A stretch of 64,000 nt of DNA, taken from positions 2,108,001-2,172,000 of the forward strand of contig NZ_AP023354.1 of assembly GCF_018324685.1 (NCBI RefSeq), read 5' to 3'. The notes below the pieces were generated by a model. The model was not told the DNA's origin and did not search any database. It saw only the letters and a program-made list of their open reading frames with translations. Origin of the DNA: Actinocatenispora sera. Its GTDB lineage: Bacteria; Actinomycetota; Actinomycetes; Mycobacteriales; Micromonosporaceae. The position numbers and the translations under genes were made by a program. Below, piece by piece: positions 30,310-38,761 of this stretch. Position 1 is the stretch's first letter. Each line of letters opens with the position of its first letter.

Positions 30310-32111
30310 CCGCCCCGTCAACCGTTCCGGCCTCGCAGACGGTCGTCTTGCCTGGTCTCGGCCGGGAGGAGACTCCGCGGCCCGGATCTCGCGCGGCTCG
30401 GTTGTTGCAGCCGATCGCGAAGGACGTTGCCGCCGAGCTGGCGAAGAAGTTCGGGGTGTGCGTCAAACCGGTCTGGCTGCGCCGCACCAACACCGCCACC
30501 GGCGAAACCGAGCTGATCTCGGTACCCTGCGGGGCCACCTCGGCGGCCAAGTGTGAACCGTGCGCGGAAGCCAACCGTCGGCTGCGGATGCAGCAGATCC
30601 GCGAGGGCTGGCACCTGACCGACGAACCGGTCACGACCCCGGATGCTCCGACCGACGAGCAGCGGGAGCTGGTCGAGTACCGGGCCGTCCTGGAGTTCGC
30701 GCGCACGTCGGTGGTGATGGCGGCGGAGTGGGAGCAGGTCGCCGAGCTGGACGCGGAGATCGACCAGGTGGACGAGCAGATCACCGCGGCCGGCATCCGC
30801 GGCTCGGTCCTCCCCGGGGGCCGAAAGGACGGCACCGACGGGCAGGAGGCGGCTCCGGCGCGGAAGCGGTCGACCAAACGGCGGCAGGACGCACCCGACC
30901 TGCCTCGGCTGCCCGTGGCGAACCGCACAATCCCGCACCCGCACATCGGCACCGACGGCCGGGAGCACCGCGACTCGATGTTCCTGACGCTCACCCTCGG
31001 CTCGTACGGGCCGATCCACTCGGCGTACCACCGACGCGGACGCGTTCAGCCGTGCGAGTGCGGGGAGCTGCACGGCCAGCATGACCCGCGCCTCGGCACC
31101 CCGGTCGACCCCGACTCGTACGACTACCGGGCCGCGGCGCTGGACTGCATCCACTTCGCCAAGGTGCTCGACCGGTTCTGGCAGAACCTGCGCCGCGCCG
31201 TCGGCTGGAACGTGCAGTACGCCGGGTCAATCGAGATGCAGAAGCGGTTGGCTCCGCACGGGCACTTCGCGATTCGGGGTGCGCTGCCGCGCAAGCTGGT
31301 CCGGCAGGTGGCGGCGGCGACGTATCACCAGGTGTGGTGGCCCGCTCATGATCGGCTCGTGTACGACCCGGACGGCGCTCTGCCGACCTGGGACGCGACC
31401 GAGAAGACGTATCGCGACCCGGAAGCCGGGGCAGCGCTGCCGACCTGGGATGAGGCGCTGGACGCAATCGACGACGACCCGGACGCCGAACCGGCGCACG
31501 TGGCCCGGCTCGGCACGGTCAACGTCAAGGGCGTCCGCGGCGGCTCGGACAACGCCGAGAAAACGATCCGCTACATCACGAAGTACATCGCCAAAGACAT
31601 CACCGACGCCGTGTCGCCGGACTCGCGGGCGCAGGAAGACCACATGGCGCGCCTGGCGGCCGAGCTGCAAACCCTGCCGTGCTCGCCGACCTGCCCGAAC
31701 TGGCTGCTCTACGGCATCCAGCCGAAGAACGCGAAAGCGACCGCGCGGCCGGGGCGGTGCAAGGGCAAGGTGCATCAGCGGCGCACGCTCGGCTTCACCG
31801 GTCGGCGCGTCCTGGTCTCCCGGCAGTGGTCGAACAAGACCCTCGCCGACCACCGCGCCGACCGGAAGGCTTGGGTGAAGGCGCTCCTCGCCCTTTCGGC
31901 AACCGACGAGCAGGGCCAGGCGGACGACGCTGACGGCCCGGTACTCGACCGGTACGAGTACGCGTTGGCGTCCCGGGACGACCCCGACGTGCCGCCGGCG
32001 CACGTCCATTTCCTGCGCAAGATCGCCGAACGCCAGCAGTGGAAGGCGCAGCGCGATGCGGCCATGGAACGGCTGCGACTTCTTTCGGCAACTCCGAACC
32101 AAGCGGCATGA
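30306..32111 (+). CDS. repSA: RepSA-type rolling-circle replication initiator
   Basis: 601 residues. HUH-type Rep motifs: motif I FLTLTLGSYGPI (about 222), motif II APHGHFAI (HxH at about 318-320) and motif III ENTIRYITKYIAKD-like ENA..TIRYITKYIAKD with catalytic Tyr at about 420. The N-terminus has CGATSAAKCEPCAEANRRLR, a Cys-rich region usual in actinobacterial Rep proteins. It nicks the double-strand origin of excised AICE DNA. It lies in the operon DUF2637-repSA-xis-int with overlaps at both ends. Confidence 0.9.
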   Translation: MTAPSTVPASQTVVLPGLGREETPRPGSRAARLLQPIAKDVAAELAKKFGVCVKPVWLRRTNTATGETELISVPCGATSAAKCEPCAEANRRLRMQQIREGWHLTDEPVTTPDAPTDEQRELVEYRAVLEFARTSVVMAAEWEQVAELDAEIDQVDEQITAAGIRGSVLPGGRKDGTDGQEAAPARKRSTKRRQDAPDLPRLPVANRTIPHPHIGTDGREHRDSMFLTLTLGSYGPIHSAYHRRGRVQPCECGELHGQHDPRLGTPVDPDSYDYRAAALDCIHFAKVLDRFWQNLRRAVGWNVQYAGSIEMQKRLAPHGHFAIRGALPRKLVRQVAAATYHQVWWPAHDRLVYDPDGALPTWDATEKTYRDPEAGAALPTWDEALDAIDDDPDAEPAHVARLGTVNVKGVRGGSDNAEKTIRYITKYIAKDITDAVSPDSRAQEDHMARLAAELQTLPCSPTCPNWLLYGIQPKNAKATARPGRCKGKVHQRRTLGFTGRRVLVSRQWSNKTLADHRADRKAWVKALLALSATDEQGQADDADGPVLDRYEYALASRDDPDVPPAHVHFLRKIAERQQWKAQRDAAMERLRLLSATPNQAA

Positions 32112-32128
32112 GACCTGGGGGAAACAGC

Positions 32129-32317
32129 GTGTTGATCAAGGATGAGTGGTTGAGCATCGGCCAGATTGCCGCGGAGCTGCGGGTCTCGCGGTCGACGGTC
32201 TACTACTGGCGCCAGACCGGTACGGGTCCTCGCGCGACCCGACTCCCGAACGGGGAGTTGCGCATTCGCCGCAGCGTTCTCGACGCCTGGCTCGCGGATC
32301 GGGAGGAGGCCGCGTGA
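32129..32317 (+). CDS. xis: Excisionase, MerR-like helix-turn-helix
   Basis: 62 residues: WLSIGQIAAELRVSRSTVYY, WRQTGTGPRATRLPNGELRIRRSVLDAWL. The GTG at 32129 with GGGGGAAA upstream is preferred. An ATG at 32108 overlapping the repSA stop would add seven residues and remains possible. It overlaps int by 4 bp (GTGA). Confidence 0.88.
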   Translation: MLIKDEWLSIGQIAAELRVSRSTVYYWRQTGTGPRATRLPNGELRIRRSVLDAWLADREEAA

Positions 32318-33783
32318 ACAGCTATGACGTCCAGATCTCCGACGTCTGGAAGCGCAAGGACTCCGGAGGCGTTCGGCGGTCGAGGCCGTACCGGCTGCGG
32401 TGGAAGGTCGGCGGCCAACCCTTCGAGCTGTACTACCGGACGAAGGCGCTCGCGAACTCCGACCGCGCCCGCCTGGTCCACGCGGCCAACGCGGGCGAGC
32501 CGTTCGACACCGAGACCGGCCGTCCGGTGACCGAAGCGCGCACGCTGAACATGCCGACCTGGTACGAGCACGCTCGCGACTACGTGGCGATGAAGTGGCC
32601 GCGCGCGGCTGCGAAGACCCGGCGCTCGATGGTGGAGGCGCTGGTGGTGATCACGCCGGTACTGACGAAGCAGGTGAAGGGCCGCCCGCCGGCCGCGGTG
32701 CTCCGCCGCGCGCTCTACCTCTACGGGCTCAACCCGCGGCGCTGGGATGAAGAGGTACCGGCGCCGGAGGCGAAGGCGCTCGACTGGCTGGCCCGGGCAT
32801 CCCTGCCGCTCGACGCACTGGCCAACGCCGCGACGGCCCGGCGGGCTCTCGACGCGTGTGCGGTCCGGCTCGACGGGAAGGCCGCCGCCGCGACCACGGT
32901 CGCCCGGAAACGCGCCGTCTTCTACAACGCGCTCGGGTACGCAGTCGAGCGGGAACAGCTTTCGGCAAACCCGATCGACAAGATCGACTGGAAGGCACCG
33001 CAGGTCGCCTCGGCCGTCGACCGGCGCACCGTGGCCAACCCGGATCAGGTGGCGAAGATCCTCGACGGCGTGCGCTCGCTCGGGAAGCCGGGCCTGCGGC
33101 TGCTCGCGTTCTACGCCTGCATCTACTACACCGGCGCGCGTCCCTCCGAGGTCGCGTACCTGAAGCGGTCCGACTGCCGGCTTCCGGCAACCGGCTGGGG
33201 GAGGGTCACCTACGTCGAGACGCAACCGCGGGCCGGCGGGCACTGGACCGACGACGGCAGTCCGCGCGAGGTACGCGGACTCAAGCACCGACCCCGGAAG
33301 GAGACCCGCGAGGTACCGGCACCGCCGGAGCTGGTCGCGCTGCTCCGCGAGCACATCGATCGGGAAGGCGTCGCCGCCGACGGCCGGCTTTTCCGCAGCG
33401 CCCGGGGCAACCCGGTCTCGGACAGCGTGTACGACCGGCTGTGGAAGAAGGCCAGGAAGCAAGCGTTTACCGCGGAGCAGGTGGCCTCGCCGCTGGCCCG
33501 CCGTCCGTACGACCTGCGGCACGCGGCGGCGTCGCTCTGGCTCAACGCTGGTGTCTCGCCGACCCGCGTCGCCCGTCGGCTCGGGCACAGCGTCGAGGTG
33601 CTGCTTCGCGTGTACGCGAACTGCGTAGACGGTGACGAAGAGTTGATGAACCAGCGGATCGGCCAGGCGCTGACCGGCCGGGGCGTCACCGCGGCGCTCG
33701 ATCAGGCGGCCGAGGGCATCGCGGAGGGCAGGAACCGGGCCGGGGGCACGGCAGGGGCAGACGACCTCGCCGAGGGTGCCTGA
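32314..33783 (+). CDS. int: Tyrosine site-specific integrase of AICE 2
   Basis: 489 residues, GTG start with GGGAGGAGG upstream. Catalytic residues: Arg in GARPSEV, Lys in LKHRPRK, YDLRHAAASLW, His in GHSVEVLLR and Tyr in RVYANC. It is homologous along its length to the AICE 1 integrase and matches the same att core, so both use tRNA-Tyr. Its 3' end lies 53 bp from att C. In AICE 2 the core runs in the same direction as int, in AICE 1 in the opposite direction. A C-terminal tail of about 40 residues follows the catalytic Tyr region. Confidence 0.95.
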   Translation: MNSYDVQISDVWKRKDSGGVRRSRPYRLRWKVGGQPFELYYRTKALANSDRARLVHAANAGEPFDTETGRPVTEARTLNMPTWYEHARDYVAMKWPRAAAKTRRSMVEALVVITPVLTKQVKGRPPAAVLRRALYLYGLNPRRWDEEVPAPEAKALDWLARASLPLDALANAATARRALDACAVRLDGKAAAATTVARKRAVFYNALGYAVEREQLSANPIDKIDWKAPQVASAVDRRTVANPDQVAKILDGVRSLGKPGLRLLAFYACIYYTGARPSEVAYLKRSDCRLPATGWGRVTYVETQPRAGGHWTDDGSPREVRGLKHRPRKETREVPAPPELVALLREHIDREGVAADGRLFRSARGNPVSDSVYDRLWKKARKQAFTAEQVASPLARRPYDLRHAAASLWLNAGVSPTRVARRLGHSVEVLLRVYANCVDGDEELMNQRIGQALTGRGVTAALDQAAEGIAEGRNRAGGTAGADDLAEGA

Positions 33784-33835
33784 CGATGCCGTTGATGCAG
33801 GTAGGCGGGAGTTTGACGGCCAAGATCACGCGTTG

Positions 33836-33894
33836 TCTGTAAAACCGTCGGCTACGCCTACACTGGTTCGAATCCAGTACCCGCCACACCAGGG
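33836..33894 (+). repeat. att site C (right end of AICE 2)
   Basis: 59-bp copy of the tRNA-Tyr 3' half, identical to copy B. The upstream sequence does not complete a tRNA. Confidence 0.92.
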
Positions 33895-33900
33895 CTTCCA

Positions 33901-33934
33901 GGCCCCCGGCCAGCGCAAACGCTGGCCGGGGGCC
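33901..33934 (+). terminator. Hairpin after att C
   Basis: 15-bp stem GGCCCCCGGCCAGCG/CGCTGGCCGGGGGCC with a 4-nt loop and TTT after it, the third member of the hairpins that follow each att copy. Confidence 0.85.
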
Positions 33935-34041
33935 TTTCTCGTGTGTCCGGCCGTGTCCGGCGCCGACCGGCCGTCTACGGCTAGCCGCCCTGAATACGCC
34001 CCGAAATTCGTCCGGCGGATCCGACCGGCCCGCGAGCACGA

Positions 34042-34085
34042 AAAGGCCCCGGGGAACCGCCAGACGGCGACTCCCCGGGGCCTTT
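34042..34085. terminator. Symmetric hairpin terminator
   Basis: AAAGGCCCCGGGGA (34042-34055) and TCCCCGGGGCCTTT (34072-34085) form a perfect 14-bp stem with A and T tracts at the outer ends, so it can act on both strands. Confidence 0.8.
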
Positions 34086-34104
34086 ATCCCGTTCACGCAG
34101 GATC

Positions 34105-34437
34105 GTGCGTTACCAGGCAGCGTGCACGACACCGTCGCCGCGGCGGACCTGGACCATCCTTCCCGCACTACGCCAGGCGGGGCTGATCGCCCTGGGCGAC
34201 AAGGGCTACCACGGCATCGGCCCGGAAGTGATCACCCCGTACAAGGGCAAGGGCAAACTGGAGCCGCAGAAGGACGCCAACCGGGCCCACACGCGGCTAC
34301 GCGGACCTGGAGAACGCGCAAACGCGCAGCTCAAGACCTGGCGAATCCTACGCAAGCTGCGGTGCAGCCCCCATCGCGCGGGCCAGCTCGCCAGACCCAT
34401 CCATGTCCTCCACAATCACGAACTCACCGCAGGATGA
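34105..34437 (+). pseudogene. IS5-type transposase, 3' remnant with frameshift
   Basis: The fragment begins in one frame with PGSVHDTVAAADL and continues, after a frameshift near 34150, in another with LIALGDKGYHGIGPEVITPY, NRAHTRLRGPGERANAQLKTW and LRKLRCSP. These are the middle and C-terminal blocks of IS5-family DDE transposases, including the Glu of the DDE triad in GERANAQLK. About two thirds of the gene and both terminal inverted repeats are missing. It is non-functional. Confidence 0.8.
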
Positions 34438-34600
34438 AAAAGGCTCAGTAAGTGGGCCCCGTCTGAACGCCTGGTAACCGTTGGAAGACGATTGGCCGAG
34501 GCATTTGGGTCCTGGATTTGTGCTGGCAGCGTCCGTCGCGTGCAGCCATGTGCTCGTCGGAGTGAACGACATAATTCCGCGCAGACACTATGCTCGCGCC

Positions 34601-35068
34601 GTGGTCTGGCCAGTTGATTGGGACGAGCGTGTTGAGGGGTCTGCGTGCACCATGTGCACGGCGGACCGGCCGGATGAGTCGGATGCAGGCCTAAGAGTCT
34701 TCGCTGGTGACTTCACCGATGCTTACCTGGCAAGGCGGGCACTGGTACGTGGCTACGTTGTGGTCGTGTGGCGCGGGCGGCACGTGGTGGAGCCGCATCA
34801 CCTGACCGCCGATGAGGCTGTCGAGTACAACACGGACGTTCTGCACGTCGGACGGGGCGTCAAGGGCCACTTCCGCCCGTTGAAGATCAACTATCAGACG
34901 CTGGGCAACCGAATGCCCCACCTGCATACGCACGTCACGCCTCGCTATCGCGACGACCCGGCGCCCGGGGCGCCGCTTCCGGACGGCCCGAACCGGCCCG
35001 TGCCCGAGCGTCAATGGCGTGCGGATGCTCAGGCGCTGCGGCTGCGTCTGGGATTCAAGAACTCCTGA
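34601..35068 (+). CDS. HIT-family protein
   Basis: 155 residues from the GTG at 34601; the frame is open to 34481 and the true start is uncertain because no clear ribosome-binding site is visible. CTMC near the N-terminus and the active-site triad region MPHLHTHVTPRY (HxHxH) define a HIT nucleotide hydrolase/transferase. GNRMPHLHTHV matches the phosphate-binding loop. It is expected to hydrolyse nucleotide-phosphoramidates or AppA-type nucleotides. It lies among mobile-element relics, so it may be former cargo. Confidence 0.75.
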   Translation: MVWPVDWDERVEGSACTMCTADRPDESDAGLRVFAGDFTDAYLARRALVRGYVVVVWRGRHVVEPHHLTADEAVEYNTDVLHVGRGVKGHFRPLKINYQTLGNRMPHLHTHVTPRYRDDPAPGAPLPDGPNRPVPERQWRADAQALRLRLGFKNS

Positions 35069-35096
35069 AGCTGGATCGGCCTACGGGGCTGCCGCA

Positions 35097-35640
35097 TCGC
35101 TGTTGCAATATTCACCAGTGCATAGCGTCGTAGCGTGCTGGTAGCGCGGCGACGTTCGGTGCCTTGGCTGGCCGTACCCAATCAACTCCTTAGCCTGGGC
35201 GTCGCTGCCCAAAATGGAGGGGCGGCGTCGACTCGACCAGGTACGGCTCTGCGGATGCCCACGACCGGAGCAGTACCCGTGCCCGGCACGGCGTATCGCC
35301 GAGGCGTAGTTGACGTTGAGCCTGTATGGGCACCGGATCACCACGGCGTGGGGCCTGTGATGCGAACCGCGGCAGATGCTCGCAATCATCCGCTTGGTCC
35401 GGCGATGACCTTGGCCGTCGAGGTTCGGGACGGCATGGGGTCGCTGCCGACTCGCCGAGCATCGTGCTCGCGTGCGGGTCGGCTTCGACGTGATCCGGGC
35501 CGGCGGCCATCTGGCGGCCGGCCCGAGAAGATTCTTGCGGCCTGGCGGGTGGCGCCGGCCACCGCTCTGACGGCGACCGCGGTTGTGCAACGGCTGCTGT
35601 TCGTCGCGCGGGAGAACCGGTCGAGCTGCCGGCACTTCTG
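35097..35640 (+). pseudogene. Decayed copy of the AICE 2 region 24.47-25.36 kb
   Basis: Ordered matches to AICE 2 include TGCATAGCG.CGTAGCGTGCTGG, GCGACGTTCGGTGCCTTGGC, GGAGCAGTACCCGTGCCCGG, TGTATGGGCACCGGATCACC, TTCGACGTGATCCGGG and CCTGGCGGGTGGCGCCGGCC. Several internal segments are missing and the two reading frames (80-residue protein and Prim-Pol-like protein) are broken by deletions and stops. This shows a second, older element of the AICE 2 kind once stood here. Confidence 0.85.
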
Positions 35641-35655
35641 TATGGACGCCGGGCT

Positions 35656-36057
35656 CTATTCGGTCGCGGAGCCGGCCAGTGCATCGGCCGTGCGCTGTTC
35701 CCATTCGCCTGCGTTGTCGACGACGAAGCAGAACTCGTTTCCCTCGGGGTCGAGCATGACGACATACCCGTCCCCGCCGTCGTCGAGCCGTCGGCGTCCG
35801 GCCGTGTGGGCGCCGAGCGCGGTCGCACGAGCGATGGCTTCGACGGCATCCGGTACTTGGATGTCGAGATGCAGGCGGTTCTTCACCTGTTTCGGCTCCG
35901 GAACCTGTTGGAACGAGAGACGTAGAGGCTCGGCGGCGACCACGGCGAGGCGATCGCTGAGGACGCCCCGGCGACAGCGGAGCAGGTCGGCCCAGAACTG
36001 GGAGAGATCCGCTGGTCGGAGACAGTCGATCATGATCTCTTGGATGATCATTCGCAT
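35656..36057 (-). CDS. VOC (glyoxalase-like) family protein
   Basis: 133 residues as one betaalphabetabetabeta module pair: MIIQEIMIDCLRPADLSQFWADLLRC at the start, NRLHLDIQVPDAVEAIARATALGAH in the middle and YVVMLDPEGNEFCFVVD at the end. The ATG at 36057 is a compromise; a GTG at 36066 and an ATG at 36051 are in frame and no ribosome-binding site decides. Such single-domain VOC proteins are often of unknown substrate. It faces away from the TetR gene, and the 215-bp gap between them may hold both promoters. Confidence 0.82.
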   Translation of the reverse strand: MRMIIQEIMIDCLRPADLSQFWADLLRCRRGVLSDRLAVVAAEPLRLSFQQVPEPKQVKNRLHLDIQVPDAVEAIARATALGAHTAGRRRLDDGGDGYVVMLDPEGNEFCFVVDNAGEWEQRTADALAGSATE

Positions 36058-36272
36058 ATCGGACACGTTAGTGCGTTACGTCTCCGACTTCGGACCGGAC
36101 CGTGGGCTCCGGCGTCGAGCATTCGGCGCCATGCCACCGCCGAACGCCTGAACGCCAGCGCTGCAACGGCATGCCGGCGCAACGACATGAGCGCTGCAGC
36201 GGCATAGCGTGGACACGTCGTGGTCGGGCCGTTGAGACGGTGTATCGGGGCGGGCGATGTATCGTCGGCGCC

Positions 36273-36953
36273 GTGTTGGTGTGGGAGCGGCCGGAGCCGC
36301 CGGACCGACCGATCCCGGCGCCGCTGAGCCGGGAGCGGATCGTCCGGGCGGCGATCCGGCTGGCGGACGCGGACGGGCTGGCGGCGGTTTCGCTGCGCAA
36401 GGTGGCCGCGGCGCTGGAGGTCGGGCCGATGCGGCTGTACGGCTACCTCGACACCAAGGACGAGCTGCTCGATCTGATGGTCGACGAGATCTACGCGGAG
36501 ATTCGGCCGGTCGGGGACGGGTGGCGCCAGGTGTTGCACTCCCTGGCCGGCGCCACCCGGCAGGCCGTTCACCGGCACGAGTGGCTCGCCGACCTGATCG
36601 GCGGCCGGCCCGCGCTCGGGCCGTACGCGCTGGCCAGGGGAGAGGCGGTGGTGGCCGCGATGGACGGCGTCGACGTCGACCTGGTGATGCCGGTGGTCGG
36701 CGCTGTCGACGCGTACGTGATCGGTGTGGTGCGGCGCGAGATCGCCGAGCGGCGCGCCGAACGGGCCAGTGGCATGGACCAGCGGGAGTGGCAGCGGGCG
36801 TACGGGCCCTATCTGGAGCGAACGTTCGCCACCGGTCGGTTCCCCGCCCTCGCCACCGTCGTCCGCGACGCCACCCACCTGGACGCCGACGAGACTTTCC
36901 GGTTGGGCCTCGATTTCCTGCTCGATGGCATCGAGGCGCACCTCGAGCGCTGA
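36273..36953 (+). CDS. TetR-family regulator with TetR_C_1-type ligand domain
   Basis: 226 residues. HTH at about 20-65: SRERIVRAAIRLADADGLAA, VSLRKVAAALEVGPMRLYGYLDTKDELLDLMVDEIY. GPMRLYGYL (usually GPMSLYRHV) and the C-terminal part with RHEWLADLIGGRPALGP fit the TetR/AcrR group with C-terminal domain of tetracycline-repressor type. GTG at 36273 is preferred; TTG and GTG codons follow closely and the choice is not firm. The regulated genes may be the VOC gene or the DUF899/VOC genes on the opposite strand. Confidence 0.82.
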   Translation: MLVWERPEPPDRPIPAPLSRERIVRAAIRLADADGLAAVSLRKVAAALEVGPMRLYGYLDTKDELLDLMVDEIYAEIRPVGDGWRQVLHSLAGATRQAVHRHEWLADLIGGRPALGPYALARGEAVVAAMDGVDVDLVMPVVGAVDAYVIGVVRREIAERRAERASGMDQREWQRAYGPYLERTFATGRFPALATVVRDATHLDADETFRLGLDFLLDGIEAHLER

Positions 36954-36955
36954 CG

Positions 36956-37055
36956 CCCGGGCCGATCGCCGAGCGTCCAGCCCGGGCCGGTCGCCGAGTG
37001 CCCAGCCCGGGCCAGTCGCCGAGTGTCCAGCCCGAGCCGATCGCCGGCCGCCCAC
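36956..37055. repeat. Four tandem 25-bp repeats
   Basis: Units of the form CCCGGGCC-RR-TCGCCGAG-YG-YCCAG start at 36956, 36981, 37006 and 37031; the last is more divergent. They fill the gap between the converging TetR and VOC genes. Slippage products or a termination region are the simplest explanations. Confidence 0.85.
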
Positions 37056-37065
37056 TCCGGGCCGG

Positions 37066-37809
37066 TTACGCGGGAGAGGGGTCAGCGGGGCCGAGGATGC
37101 AGAACTCGTGGCCTTCCGGGTCGGCGAGGACCCGCCAGGTGACCTCGCCCTGGCCCACGTCGGCGGGCGTCGCCCCGAGCGCTTCGACCCGGGCCACCTC
37201 CGCGGCGAACCCCGAAACGGGGCGCGGCACCAGGTCGAGGTGGGCGCGGTGCCACCGGCTCGGCAGGTGCGGCGTACGGGCGAGTTCCAGGTACGGGCCG
37301 ATACCTTCGGCGGCGCGCAGCAGCGCGTGCTCGTCGGTCACGCCGTGCCGGGTCCAGCCCAGCACGTCGGTCCAGAATCGGGTCATGGCGCCGGGGTCGG
37401 TGCAGTCGACGACGATCGCGGCGATCGGTCCGGTGTCCCGGTAGTCCTCCCGCGGTTCCCGAACGCAGAACTGGTTGCCCTCCGGGTCGGCGAGTACCGG
37501 CCACGAGACGGCTGCCTCGACCGGGGTCGCGCCGAGGTCGCGCAGCCGCTCGACCAGCTCCGCCTGGTGCGCTGCGGAGGTGGTGGCGAGTTCGAGGTGC
37601 GTGCGGTACCGCACCGTTTCGGGGTCCGGTACGGCGATGAAGTCCAGGGAGCTCGTGGCGGCGGACGGCCAGTCGGTGCCGGCGGGCAACGCGCTGGCCG
37701 CGCCCGGCTCCTCGCTGGAGAACTCCCAGCCGAGGGCCGCCGCCCAGAACCGGCCCAGCGCTGCTTCGTCCCGCGCCTTGAGGTTCACCTGACCGAGTTG
37801 CAACGCCAT
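37066..37809 (-). CDS. Two-domain VOC (glyoxalase-like) protein
   Basis: 247 residues in two VOC repeats: VNLKARDEAALGRFWAAALGWEF ... VLADPEGNQFCV, then IVVDCTDPGAMTRFWTDVLGW ... VLADPEGHEFCILGP. Each half ends with the conserved metal-ligand Glu region. This resembles CFP32/YdeO-like antibiotic-resistance or glyoxalase-type proteins, but the substrate cannot be named. ATG at 37809. It is convergent with the TetR gene. Confidence 0.85.
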   Translation of the reverse strand: MALQLGQVNLKARDEAALGRFWAAALGWEFSSEEPGAASALPAGTDWPSAATSSLDFIAVPDPETVRYRTHLELATTSAAHQAELVERLRDLGATPVEAAVSWPVLADPEGNQFCVREPREDYRDTGPIAAIVVDCTDPGAMTRFWTDVLGWTRHGVTDEHALLRAAEGIGPYLELARTPHLPSRWHRAHLDLVPRPVSGFAAEVARVEALGATPADVGQGEVTWRVLADPEGHEFCILGPADPSPA

Positions 37810-37895
37810 GCCGCCGACCCTAGCCGCGGCCGGACGGGCGGCGTCGACCGAGTCGCAGCGGCGCTGGGCTCGCCGCTCAGCGCCGCCGTGGTGGG

Positions 37896-38582
37896 CTACG
37901 GCTTGGGGCCGTACAGGCGGGCGATCTTCTCCGAACCGGTCCAGCGGCTGTAGGTGGGTTCCTGCGGCCAGCCGTCGGGGGAGTCCTGCCATTCCTCCCG
38001 CCGCCCGTACGGGAGCAGGTCGATCAGCGGGAATGTGTGGGTCAGCTGCTCGGTACCGCGGCCGTTGGTGTGCCAGGTGCGGTAGACGGTGTCGCCGTCC
38101 CGGAGGAACACGTTGACCGCGAACCCGCCGCCGGGCGGGGCGTCGACGTCGGCGCCGAAGGAGCTGTTCGCGGTCGAGTACCAGGTCATCTTGTTGCCGA
38201 CCCGCTTCTTGTACGCGAGTGCCGCACCGATCGGCCCCTGCGTGACGATGACGAACCGTGCGTCGTACTCCTCGAGGAACTCCAGCCGGGTGTACTGCGA
38301 GGTGAACCCGGTGCAGCCCGGGCACTGCCATTCCTCGTCCGGGAACCACATGTGGTTGTAGACGATCAGTTGCGACTTGCCGTCGAACACGTCGGCCAGC
38401 CGGACCGGCCCCTCCTCGCCCTCCAGGGTGTACTCCGGCAGCTCGACCATCGGCAGCCGGCGGCGCTGCGCGGCGATCGCGTCGAGCTCCCGGGTCGCCG
38501 ACTTCTCCCGTACCCGCAGTGCGTCGAGCTCGCGGCGCCAGGCCTCGGCGTCGACGACCGGCGGTAGTGCAGTGGTGCCCAT
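37896..38582 (-). CDS. DUF899 thioredoxin-like protein
   Basis: 228 residues. RELDALRVREKSATRELDAIAAQRRRLPMVEL at the start, LIVYNHMWFPDEEWQCPGCTGF (CPGC site), NKMTWYSTANSSFGADV and VFLRDGDTVYRTWHTNGRGTEQL are the DUF899 pattern, a thioredoxin-like fold protein common in actinobacteria. The CxxC suggests redox activity; the physiological partner is unknown. GGGAGGCCCCC precedes the ATG. It is 86 bp upstream of the VOC gene and may share its transcript. Confidence 0.9.
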   Translation of the reverse strand: MGTTALPPVVDAEAWRRELDALRVREKSATRELDAIAAQRRRLPMVELPEYTLEGEEGPVRLADVFDGKSQLIVYNHMWFPDEEWQCPGCTGFTSQYTRLEFLEEYDARFVIVTQGPIGAALAYKKRVGNKMTWYSTANSSFGADVDAPPGGGFAVNVFLRDGDTVYRTWHTNGRGTEQLTHTFPLIDLLPYGRREEWQDSPDGWPQEPTYSRWTGSEKIARLYGPKP

Positions 38583-38761
38583 GGGGGCCTCCCGCGTGAG
38601 ACGTCTGATGATCCGTACGGGTAGACGCACCGCACCCGCCCAACTCATCGGTGCCCTCGCACCCGTCTCGGCACGCATTCGCCGCAGCACGGCGGCGGTC
38701 CGGCCGTGGACCAGCGGTCCGGCCGGGGCCAGCGGCCGCCGGCGGCGGCCCCGTCGACCGG

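Larger units (their letters stand above)
17073..33894. mobile_element. AICE 2, pSAM2-like (RepSA type), tandem to AICE 1
   Basis: Bounded by identical 59-bp att copies B and C. Plus-strand backbone: pra, two small genes, FtsK translocase, small gene, DUF2637, RepSA, xis, int, in the classical pSAM2 order. Cargo on the left: KAP NTPase, XRE/DUF397, MFS, XRE, membrane protein, and the Prim-Pol-like/GGDEF cluster. All core frames are intact. Int lies next to the right att, the opposite of AICE 1. Confidence 0.9.
33894..35640. mobile_element. Relic of further integrated elements
   Basis: The 120 bp after att C closely resemble the 120 bp after att A (shared hairpin, CGTGTGTCCGGC, GTGTCCGGCG, GTCTACGG, GAATACGC in order), a flank that in AICE 1 belongs to the element. 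Further on come a transposase end and a decayed copy of AICE 2 genes. I read this as the remains of one or more older AICEs at the same tRNA. The right limit is set by the end of recognisable similarity. Confidence 0.65.

Noticed and set aside
17073-33894. Additional functional tRNA-Tyr genes at att B and att C
   Set aside because: Only the 3' half from the anticodon loop on is present; the upstream sequence does not pair to form acceptor, D-arm or the anticodon 5' stem.
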